From assembly GCA_021323355.1 (NCBI GenBank), contig JAJONK010000238.1, positions 1 through 5,018 on the forward strand: a stretch of 5,018 bases of DNA, read 5' to 3'. A program made the position numbers and the translations under genes. Shown piece by piece: positions 1 to 4,685 of the stretch (position 1 is its first letter; the number at the start of each line of letters is the position of its first letter). The notes beneath the pieces are model-generated. The model was given only the letters and a program-made list of their open reading frames with translations. It was not told where the DNA came from and made no database searches. This DNA comes from Deltaproteobacteria bacterium (GTDB lineage Bacteria > Desulfobacterota > Binatia > UBA9968).

Positions 1-1366
1 TGAAGCCGAGCTCGGCGAGGCGGTACATGACTTTAGGACGGGTAAACGCCTCCGCGAGAAAAATCGCTTCCGGATGGTCCTTTTTGACCTCAGCAATAAC
101 CCATTCCCAGAATCGGAAGGCTTTGGTGTGAGGATTATCGACCCGGAAAATTCGCACCCCTTGTTGGCACCAGAACAACAGAACACTCTTCAATTCGTCC
201 CACAGAGCGCGCCAGTCTTCGGTTTCAAAATCTATCGGATAAATATCTTGATATTTCTTGGGCGGGTTTTCCGCGTACTGAATGGTGCCGTCAGGCCGTT
301 GGCGAAACCACTGCGGGTGTTCCTTGACATAAGGATGGTCGGGCGAGCATTGATAGGCGATGTCCAGTGCAATCTCGATCTCGTGCTCTCGGGCTTTCTC
401 GACCAGCTGTTTGAAATCTGCCAAGGTGCCGAGTAGCGGGTGAATTGACTTATGGCCGCCTTCCTCAGAGCCGATCGCCCATGGGCTGCCGACGTCATCC
501 GGGCCGGCGGCGAGACTGCCGTTTTTACCTTTCCGATAGGAGTGGCCGATTGGGTGAATCGGCGGTAAGTAAAGCACGCTAAACCCCAACTCGGCAACGT
601 ACGGTAGGCGTGCCATGCAATCGCTGAACGTCCCGTGTTTTCTTGGCTGGCCGGCGCAGGAACGGGGAAACATCTCGTACCAACTGCTGAACTCGGCCAA
701 TGGCCGATCGACGACGATGCGAAGCTGCTTGTCATAACGCGCCGCCCAGCGCCGGTCTGCATGCGTGCTCATGAGGGCAGCCAGCTCCTCCTCGAGCGCT
801 TTTTGAACCGCGTCGGCTTCTTTCGCACGTAACGCTGCCGCATAGGCTGTCAATAACTCCGCGTCGCTGCCTCGAGCCCGTTTGGCGGCCTCCGACACCA
901 GTTCAGCGCCCTCGATTAATTCCACGCTGACGTTTTGTTCGGCAGCAATTTTTTTGCTCAGACCTTCACGCCAGGATTTGAAGCGATCGACCCATGCTTC
1001 GAGTGTATAAAAATAATCCGTCAGCTTGGTGATGTTGAAAGCGCCCTGCCAGCGGTCATTCACCAGCGCCTCCATCGACGTTTCGTGCCAGTCTGCATCA
1101 TCGCCTGCGCGAAACAGCAGGCGGGCCGACAAGGCATCGTGCCCATCGGTGAAGATATCGCCCTCGACAGTGACACGATCGCCAACCACTCGTTTGATCG
1201 GAAAGTGGCCATCTTCTATCTGCGGCTTGACTCCCTTAATAACGGCACGGATGCGGGGCTCAACTAAATCGCGCCCACGGCTCTCGGTAGGTGGCTTCCG
1301 AGTCATGGAGGCGGTGTTGGCGTTTTGCTTTTTTCGGCTGCGATTGCCAGGGTTGTTCCGGGTCAT
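1..1366 (-). CDS. glgE: GlgE, alpha-1,4-glucan:maltose-1-phosphate maltosyltransferase (5' part, truncated by window edge)
   Basis: GlgE transfers maltosyl units from alpha-maltose-1-phosphate to the non-reducing end of alpha-1,4-glucans in the cytoplasm (GH13 subfamily 3; established for the family). The minus frame is open from ATG 1366 to the window edge, giving 455 residues of a protein usually about 650-700 long. From residue 35 the N-terminal domain reads VEPRIRAVIKGVKPQI, then GHFPIKRVVGD, YTLEAWVDRFKSWREG and FSSWYEMFPRS. The barrel follows with VLYLPPIHPIGH, DIAYQCSPDHPYV, GVRIFRVDNPHTKAFRFWEW and FLAEAFTRPKVMYRLAELGF. The predicted nucleophile is D410 (RVDN) and the acid/base is E439 (LAEAF). 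Their 29-residue spacing equals that of D394/E423 in Streptomyces coelicolor GlgE, recalled from the literature. An in-frame TAG at 1372-1370 limits the start. ATG 1366 has only a weak GAAAAG ahead; ATG 1306 is an in-frame alternative with no Shine-Dalgarno. Residues 1-34 are a basic, low-complexity extension. The gene follows the sigma-54 regulator after 194 bp. Function is very secure; the exact start is less so. Confidence 0.96.
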   Translation of the reverse strand, partial: MTRNNPGNRSRKKQNANTASMTRKPPTESRGRDLVEPRIRAVIKGVKPQIEDGHFPIKRVVGDRVTVEGDIFTDGHDALSARLLFRAGDDADWHETSMEALVNDRWQGAFNITKLTDYFYTLEAWVDRFKSWREGLSKKIAAEQNVSVELIEGAELVSEAAKRARGSDAELLTAYAAALRAKEADAVQKALEEELAALMSTHADRRWAARYDKQLRIVVDRPLAEFSSWYEMFPRSCAGQPRKHGTFSDCMARLPYVAELGFSVLYLPPIHPIGHSYRKGKNGSLAAGPDDVGSPWAIGSEEGGHKSIHPLLGTLADFKQLVEKAREHEIEIALDIAYQCSPDHPYVKEHPQWFRQRPDGTIQYAENPPKKYQDIYPIDFETEDWRALWDELKSVLLFWCQQGVRIFRVDNPHTKAFRFWEWVIAEVKKDHPEAIFLAEAFTRPKVMYRLAELGF

Positions 1367-1560
1367 GCTTTTCTACACGTCAAGGAGTGCGGCGATTGCG
1401 ATGGCGCTCAACAGGGCGTTTGAAATCCCAGCACGCGAAGTACTTACGGTTCGACGGTTTACGTTAAGGGGTAGATAGGAATCAGCGGTGGTTGGAAAAG
1501 CTGTAAGCTCTGACGGATGCATCCGATGGCCAGGCAATGTTGGAGAGTGGCAGGAGTCGA
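1367..1560. other. Intergenic region between the sigma-54 regulator gene and glgE
   Basis: This 194-bp stretch separates two codirectional minus-strand genes. It contains no convincing gene, no strong rho-independent terminator and no -24/-12 element with the required 10-bp GG-to-GC spacing. A 63-codon minus-strand frame starting with TTG at 1564 spans it, but it lacks a ribosome binding site and protein-like composition. The only clear structure is a 12-bp palindrome at 1514-1525. A glgE promoter may lie here, but I could not pick out a credible -35/-10 pair, so read-through from the regulator gene remains possible. Confidence 0.6.
1514..1525. repeat. 12-bp perfect palindrome upstream of glgE
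   Basis: CGGATGCATCCG is perfectly self-complementary and lies about 150 bp upstream of the glgE start codon in non-coding DNA. It could be a repressor or activator operator for glgE. It does not resemble the palindrome in front of the sigma-54 promoters. A palindrome of this length can occur by chance, so the role is only suggested. Confidence 0.35.
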
Positions 1561-2913
1561 TCAATCGTCACGGATGTTGAGCTTTTCCATCTTACGGTAG
1601 AGCGAAGATCGGCTCAATCCGAGGAGCTCCGCTGCTCGTGTCCGATCGCCGGCGGTGTCCCTCAGAACATTGGCGATATGGCTTTTCTCATATGACTCGA
1701 CCGCAACGCGCAAATTGTTTGCCGTGACATTTCGGTCGTTCTCGGGAATCTCAGATTCAGGCAAATGCTCCGGCGTAATCCATTCGCCGTCGCCCAAGAT
1801 CATGGCGCGCTCGAGCACGTTGTCCAACTCGCGTATGTTGCCCTTCCAAGGAAGCGACATTAGAACCTTCATTGCCGAGTTGTCCGCGCCCTTGTACGCC
1901 TTCTTCATCTCCCGGTTGTGGCGTGAAATCAGATAATCCACCAGTAACGGAATATCTTCGCGCCGTTCTCGCAGCGGCGGCACCCAGACATGCACGACAT
2001 TCAAACGGTAAAAAAGATCTTCGCGAAACTTACCCTCGCCGGCTTCCCGTTCAAGATCCCGATTGGTCGAAGCGATGATTCGCACGTTTAAGCGGACCGG
2101 CTGGGTCGAGCCGACAGCTAAAACTTCTTTGGTTTCGATGGCGCGCAACAGCTTGGGTTGGAGAGTCAACGGCATTTCCCCGATTTCATCGAGGAAAATG
2201 GTCCCGCCCTGAGCTTTTTGAAATAGCCCCTCTTGAGCATTGATGGCGCCGGTGAACGCTCCTTTGGCATGGCCGAAGAGCTGGCTTTCGAGCAGAGTGT
2301 CGGGAATCGCGCTGCAATTCACCGGCAGAAATACTTTGTCTTTAGACAGGCTTTGCAAATGCAAGGTTCGGGCGACGACTTCTTTGCCGACGCCGCTCTC
2401 GCCGGTGATCAAGACCGTTGAATTGGTTGCCGCGACTTTTGAAACGATTTTAAAAATATCTTGAATCGGCTTGCTACTGCCTACCAGGCTGGTGGGCTCC
2501 GACGAACGGTTAATCTCACGGCGCAGCATCTCGACTTCCCAGACTAGATTCTTATGCTCGAGAAACCGGCCGACTTTCCTGATGACATCTTCAATCACGA
2601 TCGGCTTGAGGATGTAGTCTTGCGCTCCAAGACGAAAGGCTTCTACCGCCGTGTCCACTGATGAGAAGGCGGTCATAAGAATTACTAACGTTTGGGGCGA
2701 AATACTCCGCACATGCTTCAACACGCTGAGACCGTCGACACCGGGCATCTTTAGATCGGTTAAAACCAAGTCGAAGTCGATCTGATTAATCGCGTCGATT
2801 GCAGCCTTGCCATCCTCAGCTTGGTGAACGGTATAGCCCTCTTCTTCCAATACGCTGGCAATATTTCGCCGGGGTACCGAATCGTCGTCACAAACTAAGA
2901 TCGTCGCGCTCAT
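1561..2913 (-). CDS. Sigma-54-dependent NtrC-family response regulator (REC / AAA+ / Fis-type HTH)
   Basis: This cytoplasmic transcription activator of 450 residues uses ATP to open sigma-54 RNA polymerase complexes when phosphorylated. All family parts are visible. The receiver domain (about 1-120) has the acidic cluster D9-D11, phosphoacceptor D53 in LTDLKMPG, T81 and K103. The AAA+ domain (about 142-370) has Walker A GESGVGKE at 171-178, the sigma-54-contacting GAFTGA loop at 218-223, Walker B TIFLDE at 238-243, and arginine-finger candidates R297 and R303 in FREDLFYRLN. The C-terminal Fis-type helix-turn-helix reads RTRAAELLGLSRSSLYRKME. Length and order are standard and nothing is missing. 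ATG 2913 is the only plausible start, because an in-frame TAG lies at 2937-2935; the Shine-Dalgarno is poor. A sigma-54 promoter and an 18-bp palindrome lie upstream, which suggests autoregulation. No partner histidine kinase gene is visible in the window. The specific ortholog (ntrC, atoC, zraR and so on) cannot be assigned, so no symbol is given. Confidence 0.97.
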   Translation of the reverse strand: MSATILVCDDDSVPRRNIASVLEEEGYTVHQAEDGKAAIDAINQIDFDLVLTDLKMPGVDGLSVLKHVRSISPQTLVILMTAFSSVDTAVEAFRLGAQDYILKPIVIEDVIRKVGRFLEHKNLVWEVEMLRREINRSSEPTSLVGSSKPIQDIFKIVSKVAATNSTVLITGESGVGKEVVARTLHLQSLSKDKVFLPVNCSAIPDTLLESQLFGHAKGAFTGAINAQEGLFQKAQGGTIFLDEIGEMPLTLQPKLLRAIETKEVLAVGSTQPVRLNVRIIASTNRDLEREAGEGKFREDLFYRLNVVHVWVPPLRERREDIPLLVDYLISRHNREMKKAYKGADNSAMKVLMSLPWKGNIRELDNVLERAMILGDGEWITPEHLPESEIPENDRNVTANNLRVAVESYEKSHIANVLRDTAGDRTRAAELLGLSRSSLYRKMEKLNIRDD

Positions 2914-3021
2914 CTCAATGGATACTCGTTCTTTCTATGTTTATAGGTTCACAATGCGCCGAAACGAAACGTTGGGATAGCTGCATGAGGAACAAACGTT
3001 AGCAACGCATTATTTAGCCGG

Positions 3022-3037
3022 CGCAAGATGCGTGCCC
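3022..3037 (-). promoter_or_regulatory. Sigma-54 (-24/-12) promoter of the regulator gene
   Basis: Read on the minus strand, the sequence is GGGCACGCATCTTGCG. Against the established consensus TGGCAYRNNNNTTGCW it differs only at the first and last positions. The essential GG (3036-3035) and GC (3024-3023) are separated by exactly 10 bp. The predicted transcript start is near 3011, leaving about a 98-nt leader before ATG 2913. It lies in non-coding DNA directly upstream of a sigma-54 activator gene, with a palindromic site further upstream, which supports it beyond the motif match alone. Confidence 0.8.
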
Positions 3038-3076
3038 GTTGTTAAACCCGTGAGGTTCCATTGGCCAACCAGATTC

Positions 3077-3094
3077 GTGTCTCATTTGAGACAC
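3077..3094. promoter_or_regulatory. 18-bp palindrome, candidate upstream activating site for the NtrC-like regulator
   Basis: GTGTCTCATTTGAGACAC has two perfect 8-bp arms around a 2-bp centre. The centre lies 62.5 bp from the -12 C of the promoter at 3022-3037 and about 75 bp upstream of its predicted transcript start. That is near the close end of the usual range for enhancer sites of NtrC-family dimers. A related, degenerate palindrome lies at a near-identical distance from the promoter at 4114-4129. Binding by the regulator encoded just downstream is inferred. Confidence 0.72.
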
Positions 3095-3167
3095 ACTACT
3101 CCGCCCGTGTCCTAAAAACAACACAGACGAGCACTTAGGTTCGCGGAGAGGAACTAGAGAAATCGCT

Positions 3168-3530
3168 TCATCGCCTTCCCTGATTGCCAGCTTGCACATC
3201 ATCTCCGCGAGTCGTCCACCATCCAGCTATTCCACCCCATATAGCGAGAACTACTCCCAAGGCCATGAGGGTTAATCCGATGGGTGGAATCATCAAGGCG
3301 AAGCCAGCGCCGATCACTAGTAGAGCCAATCCTGCGGCGACTAAACCAAATGGACGGCGTTCAGTTTGACCTGAAGTTTGGCTTGGCGGAACCGGCGCTC
3401 CTGTAGCGATATCGTTGATCAGGGACGAAGCATACGAACGGAGCTCGTCCCGCTGATCCGCCGGGCCCCGTTGAATAGCGCGGCTGATTTCCTCGACTAA
3501 CCGCTCTATCTCTTGTTCGGTATTTGACAT
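3168..3530 (-). CDS. Small membrane protein with two predicted transmembrane segments, function unknown
   Basis: I do not recognise a named family for this 120-residue protein. Residues 1-42 are charged and look helical (IERLVEEISRAIQRG, then DELRSYASSLINDIA). A Pro/Ser/Thr-rich linker spans about 44-57. Two hydrophobic, glycine-rich segments at about 61-81 and 83-105 are joined by a tight PP turn and end in GWW, suggesting a helical hairpin in the inner membrane. The tail is polar and basic. There is no cleavable signal peptide, so the N-terminal region may be a cytoplasmic, possibly self-associating, domain. The start is ATG 3530; the nearest purine-rich stretch (AGGG) is rather far upstream. 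The gene begins 59 bp after the stop of the 160-residue gene on the same strand. It is therefore probably cotranscribed from the sigma-54 promoter at 4114-4129. Coding status is well supported by composition; function is open. Confidence 0.82.
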   Translation of the reverse strand: MSNTEQEIERLVEEISRAIQRGPADQRDELRSYASSLINDIATGAPVPPSQTSGQTERRPFGLVAAGLALLVIGAGFALMIPPIGLTLMALGVVLAIWGGIAGWWTTRGDDVQAGNQGRR

Positions 3531-3552
3531 TCTGAAATCGCCCTGGCGGCGA

Positions 3553-3578
3553 CCAGTCGTTTAGCTAGTCGAGACTGG
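3553..3578. repeat. Inverted repeat in the gap between the 160- and 120-residue genes
   Basis: CCAGTC (3553-3558) and GACTGG (3573-3578) form 6-bp arms with a 14-nt loop inside the 59-bp intergenic gap. No T-run follows on the minus strand, so it is not a typical terminator. It could be a weak mRNA hairpin that tunes the relative output of the two genes, or it could be chance. Confidence 0.25.
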
Positions 3579-3589
3579 CAATGCTGTCG

Positions 3590-4072
3590 TTAACTTCTCA
3601 GTTCATTAGCCAACAGTCGCTGGCGCGAATTCCTGGCAATTGGCTGATAGTCCGGAATAGCCGAAGACACACCGTTCGCTTGCAGCTTACGCTCGCGCCA
3701 TAGCTTGAGCCCGGTGCGAATGTAAGTAGGCTCGAGCCCGAGAGTGTCGCAAACGTTGACGAATGAAAAGAACCAATGCCGGTCATCGGATGAAAACCAT
3801 TCGTTGACGTCGCGAAATAGTCGGGTCGCGCGAGTACCTTTTTTTACCGCGTACTTCTGATACGTCCGAATGGCTTCACGAAGGATCGCCTGCACCAAGA
3901 TGAACTCTCCCATGATTTCCATTCGACGGTTCTGATTAGTCGCCGCATGAATGCCGAGCGGCATGCTACTTATTTGAGACAAAATATCGTCGGAAAAATC
4001 CGCATCCTTGGATTCAAAACGAGCGCTGCCGGAAAATTCCCCCCGATCGCCACTTCCGAATGCCTGTTTCAT
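3590..4072 (-). CDS. Conserved-type hypothetical protein, 160 residues, behind a consensus sigma-54 promoter
   Basis: Residues 1-45 are polar and probably disordered. A compact domain covers about 50-130. It starts RMEIMGEFILVQAILREAIR, continues with YQKYAVKKGTRATRLFRDV and NEWF, and ends RHWFFSFVNVCDTLGLEPTY followed by IRTGLKLWRERKL. I recall similar unnamed proteins in deltaproteobacteria and related environmental bacteria, with the same spacing of FSF-N-C-LG-P-Y-R-GL-W; this is memory, not a search. The C-terminal half (CDTLGLEPTYIRTGLKLW) has a helix-turn-helix flavour, so DNA binding is possible but unproven. The frame is open back to GTG 4087, but GGAGG at 4085-4081 lies 8 nt before ATG 4072, so ATG 4072 is chosen. 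There are no membrane segments. The gene is followed by the 120-residue membrane protein gene and divergent from the ABM-type gene. The consensus promoter upstream suggests control by a sigma-54 activator. Confidence 0.85.
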   Translation of the reverse strand: MKQAFGSGDRGEFSGSARFESKDADFSDDILSQISSMPLGIHAATNQNRRMEIMGEFILVQAILREAIRTYQKYAVKKGTRATRLFRDVNEWFSSDDRHWFFSFVNVCDTLGLEPTYIRTGLKLWRERKLQANGVSSAIPDYQPIARNSRQRLLANELRS

Positions 4073-4080
4073 TACGTAAT

Positions 4081-4085
4081 CCTCC
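4081..4085 (-). promoter_or_regulatory. Ribosome binding site deciding the start of the 160-residue gene
   Basis: GGAGG on the minus strand is followed by an 8-nt spacer to ATG 4072. The upstream in-frame GTG at 4087 overlaps this Shine-Dalgarno and has no site of its own, so the longer 165-residue reading is unlikely. Confidence 0.8.
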
Positions 4086-4113
4086 ACAGCCAGTTTGATC
4101 TCGCTTCAAAGTG

Positions 4114-4129
4114 AGCAACCTACATGCCA
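4114..4129 (-). promoter_or_regulatory. Consensus sigma-54 (-24/-12) promoter of the 160/120-residue gene pair
   Basis: The minus strand reads TGGCATGTAGGTTGCT, which matches TGGCAYRNNNNTTGCW at every defined position, with GG (4128-4127) and GC (4116-4115) at the obligatory 10-bp spacing. The predicted transcript start is near 4103, giving a leader of about 31 nt that contains the GGAGG ribosome binding site before ATG 4072. The element lies in intergenic DNA at the right distance from a gene and from an upstream palindrome at 4176-4187. Confidence 0.9.
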
Positions 4130-4175
4130 CTTCTTCAACTGGGTGGAATTGCTTGGCTTGGCTATTTTGCCATTC

Positions 4176-4187
4176 TCCCATGTGGGA
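4176..4187. promoter_or_regulatory. Degenerate palindrome, candidate upstream activating site in the divergent intergenic region
   Basis: TCCCATGTGGGA has 5-bp arms around a 2-bp centre. It matches the core of the 3077-3094 palindrome (TCTCATTTGAGA) at 9 of 12 positions, with two of the three differences forming a compensated pair, and the following base C is also shared. The centre is 66.5 bp from the -12 C of the promoter at 4114-4129, compared with 62.5 bp at the other promoter. It is also about 175 bp upstream of the predicted start from the plus-strand element at 4331-4346, so one site could serve both directions. Confidence 0.55.
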
Positions 4188-4191
4188 CGAC

Positions 4192-4201
4192 GATCATGAT
4201 C
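4192..4201. repeat. 10-bp palindrome GATCATGATC
   Basis: This perfect 10-bp self-complementary sequence lies just beyond the candidate activating site in the divergent intergenic region. It contains two GATC motifs, which would be Dam methylation sites if the organism has that methylase. Its role is unknown and chance occurrence is possible. Confidence 0.25.
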
Positions 4202-4229
4202 TAGTTATTTGAATGGGACGGAGGCGGCC

Positions 4230-4520
4230 ATGATTTTTACGAGCGACAACGCTGCGGAGGCAGCGGAGAAAATCGAGGCTCAGCGCACGCGCGCGGCGAG
4301 TACAGTAGTAAGCGCTAAGTGCATGAGTCATGGCATGGGAATTGTTCTTTGTAGAGTCAAAAAGCACGGAGGAGTTGATCATGCCTATTGTAAGATTGAT
4401 TTTCGTCAGGGTAGTGCCCGAGGAAACAAAGAACGCAGAACAGATCTGGAAAGAGAGTTGCGCGCCGTTGATGATTCAACAGCCTGGTTGCCTTTCGGAG
4501 AAACTGCTCAGATCAAGTGA
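4230..4520 (+). CDS. Doubtful ORF with a good ribosome binding site, overlapping the ABM-type gene
   Basis: ATG 4230 is preceded by GGAGG at about 4219-4223, and the frame is open for 96 residues. The first part, MIFTSDNAAEAAEKIEAQRT followed by RAAST, looks like a real helical N-terminus. After about residue 50 the frame enters the ABM-type gene in a different register, and the 140-bp overlap makes the rest doubtful. The sigma-54-like element at 4331-4346 also falls inside it. It may be a short leader protein, a remnant whose true 3' end was lost by frameshift or deletion, or a chance frame in GC-rich DNA. I recognise no family. The frame also extends to TTG 4209, but that codon has no ribosome binding site. 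Confidence 0.3.
   Translation: MIFTSDNAAEAAEKIEAQRTRAASTVVSAKCMSHGMGIVLCRVKKHGGVDHAYCKIDFRQGSARGNKERRTDLERELRAVDDSTAWLPFGETAQIK
4331..4346 (+). promoter_or_regulatory. Sigma-54-like promoter upstream of the ABM-type gene (imperfect -12)
   Basis: TGGCATGGGAATTGTT matches TGGCAYRNNNNTTGCW everywhere except that the -12 C is T (GT at 4344-4345 instead of GC). The GG at 4332-4333 keeps the 10-bp spacing. The predicted start is near 4357, leaving about 24 nt that contain the strong ribosome binding site before ATG 4381. A change at -12 usually weakens these promoters, so activity is uncertain. Position and the match of the other positions argue for a real or recently decayed promoter. Confidence 0.5.
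4368..4374 (+). promoter_or_regulatory. Ribosome binding site of the ABM-type gene
   Basis: GGAGGAG with a 6-nt spacer to ATG 4381 is a strong Shine-Dalgarno. It fixes the start at 4381, not at upstream ATG 4330 in the same frame, which has no such site. Confidence 0.85.
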
Positions 4521-4671
4521 CGAGCTGGGAGAATTCATCTCCTATTCAGAGTGGAAGGATCAACAAAGTATCGATGCTTACAGGGTCAGTGACGCTCATG
4601 ATGAAATTAAGAAACATGCGCGACATCTGCACGGAGATCGACCGTCGGTCAAACGCTATGAGGTCGTGTAG
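4381..4671 (+). CDS. Small ABM-type (antibiotic biosynthesis monooxygenase-like) dimeric alpha/beta-barrel protein
   Basis: This 96-residue protein has the length and pattern of the ABM superfamily, small ferredoxin-like folds that form dimeric barrels. There is a first strand VRLIFVRVVPEE (4-15), a helix with IWKESCAPLM, the hallmark PGCLSEKLLRS (35-45) leading into the second strand, and the third strand with the conserved aromatic pattern EFISYSEWKD (51-60). A helix SIDAYRVSDAHDEIKKHARH and a last strand SVKRYEVV complete the fold. Family members include quinone monooxygenases, haem-degrading enzymes and proteins of unknown role, so the substrate cannot be named. There is no signal peptide. 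The gene is divergent from the 160-residue gene, has a strong ribosome binding site and lies behind a sigma-54-like element. It is followed after 14 bp by a possible small ORF. The fold assignment is good; the reaction is unknown. Confidence 0.82.
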   Translation: MPIVRLIFVRVVPEETKNAEQIWKESCAPLMIQQPGCLSEKLLRSSDELGEFISYSEWKDQQSIDAYRVSDAHDEIKKHARHLHGDRPSVKRYEVV

Positions 4672-4672
4672 C

Positions 4673-4681
4673 GGGAGGAGG
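4673..4681 (+). promoter_or_regulatory. Strong Shine-Dalgarno-like stretch after the ABM-type gene
   Basis: GGGAGGAGG starts one base after the ABM-type gene's stop codon and sits 4 nt before ATG 4686. Its strength is the main reason to consider the 56-residue ORF that follows. The spacer is slightly short. Confidence 0.45.
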
Positions 4682-4685
4682 CGCG

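Noticed and set aside
232..762. 176-codon minus-strand frame
   Set aside because: It lies wholly inside glgE in another register. The glgE frame has unmistakable family motifs across the same bases.
935..1478. Two overlapping plus-strand frames of 110 and 150 codons opposite the start of glgE
   Set aside because: They are antisense to confirmed GlgE coding sequence, lack convincing ribosome binding sites, and have composition typical of shadow frames.
1519..1537. TGGCCATCGGATGCAT on the minus strand as a sigma-54 promoter for glgE
   Set aside because: The GG-to-GC spacing is 9 bp instead of 10 and the -12 block lacks TTGC, so it does not meet the strict spacing rule.
1373..1564. 63-codon minus-strand frame between the regulator gene and glgE
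   Set aside because: It starts with TTG overlapping the regulator stop, has no ribosome binding site and shows no domain-like pattern.
3014..3202. 62-codon minus-strand frame across the regulator's upstream region
   Set aside because: It covers the sigma-54 promoter and the palindrome, overlaps the end of the 120-residue gene and has no protein-like features.
4073..4087. GTG 4087 as start of the 160-residue gene
   Set aside because: The GTG overlaps the GGAGG sequence that serves ATG 4072 at a proper 8-nt spacing, and no ribosome binding site precedes the GTG.
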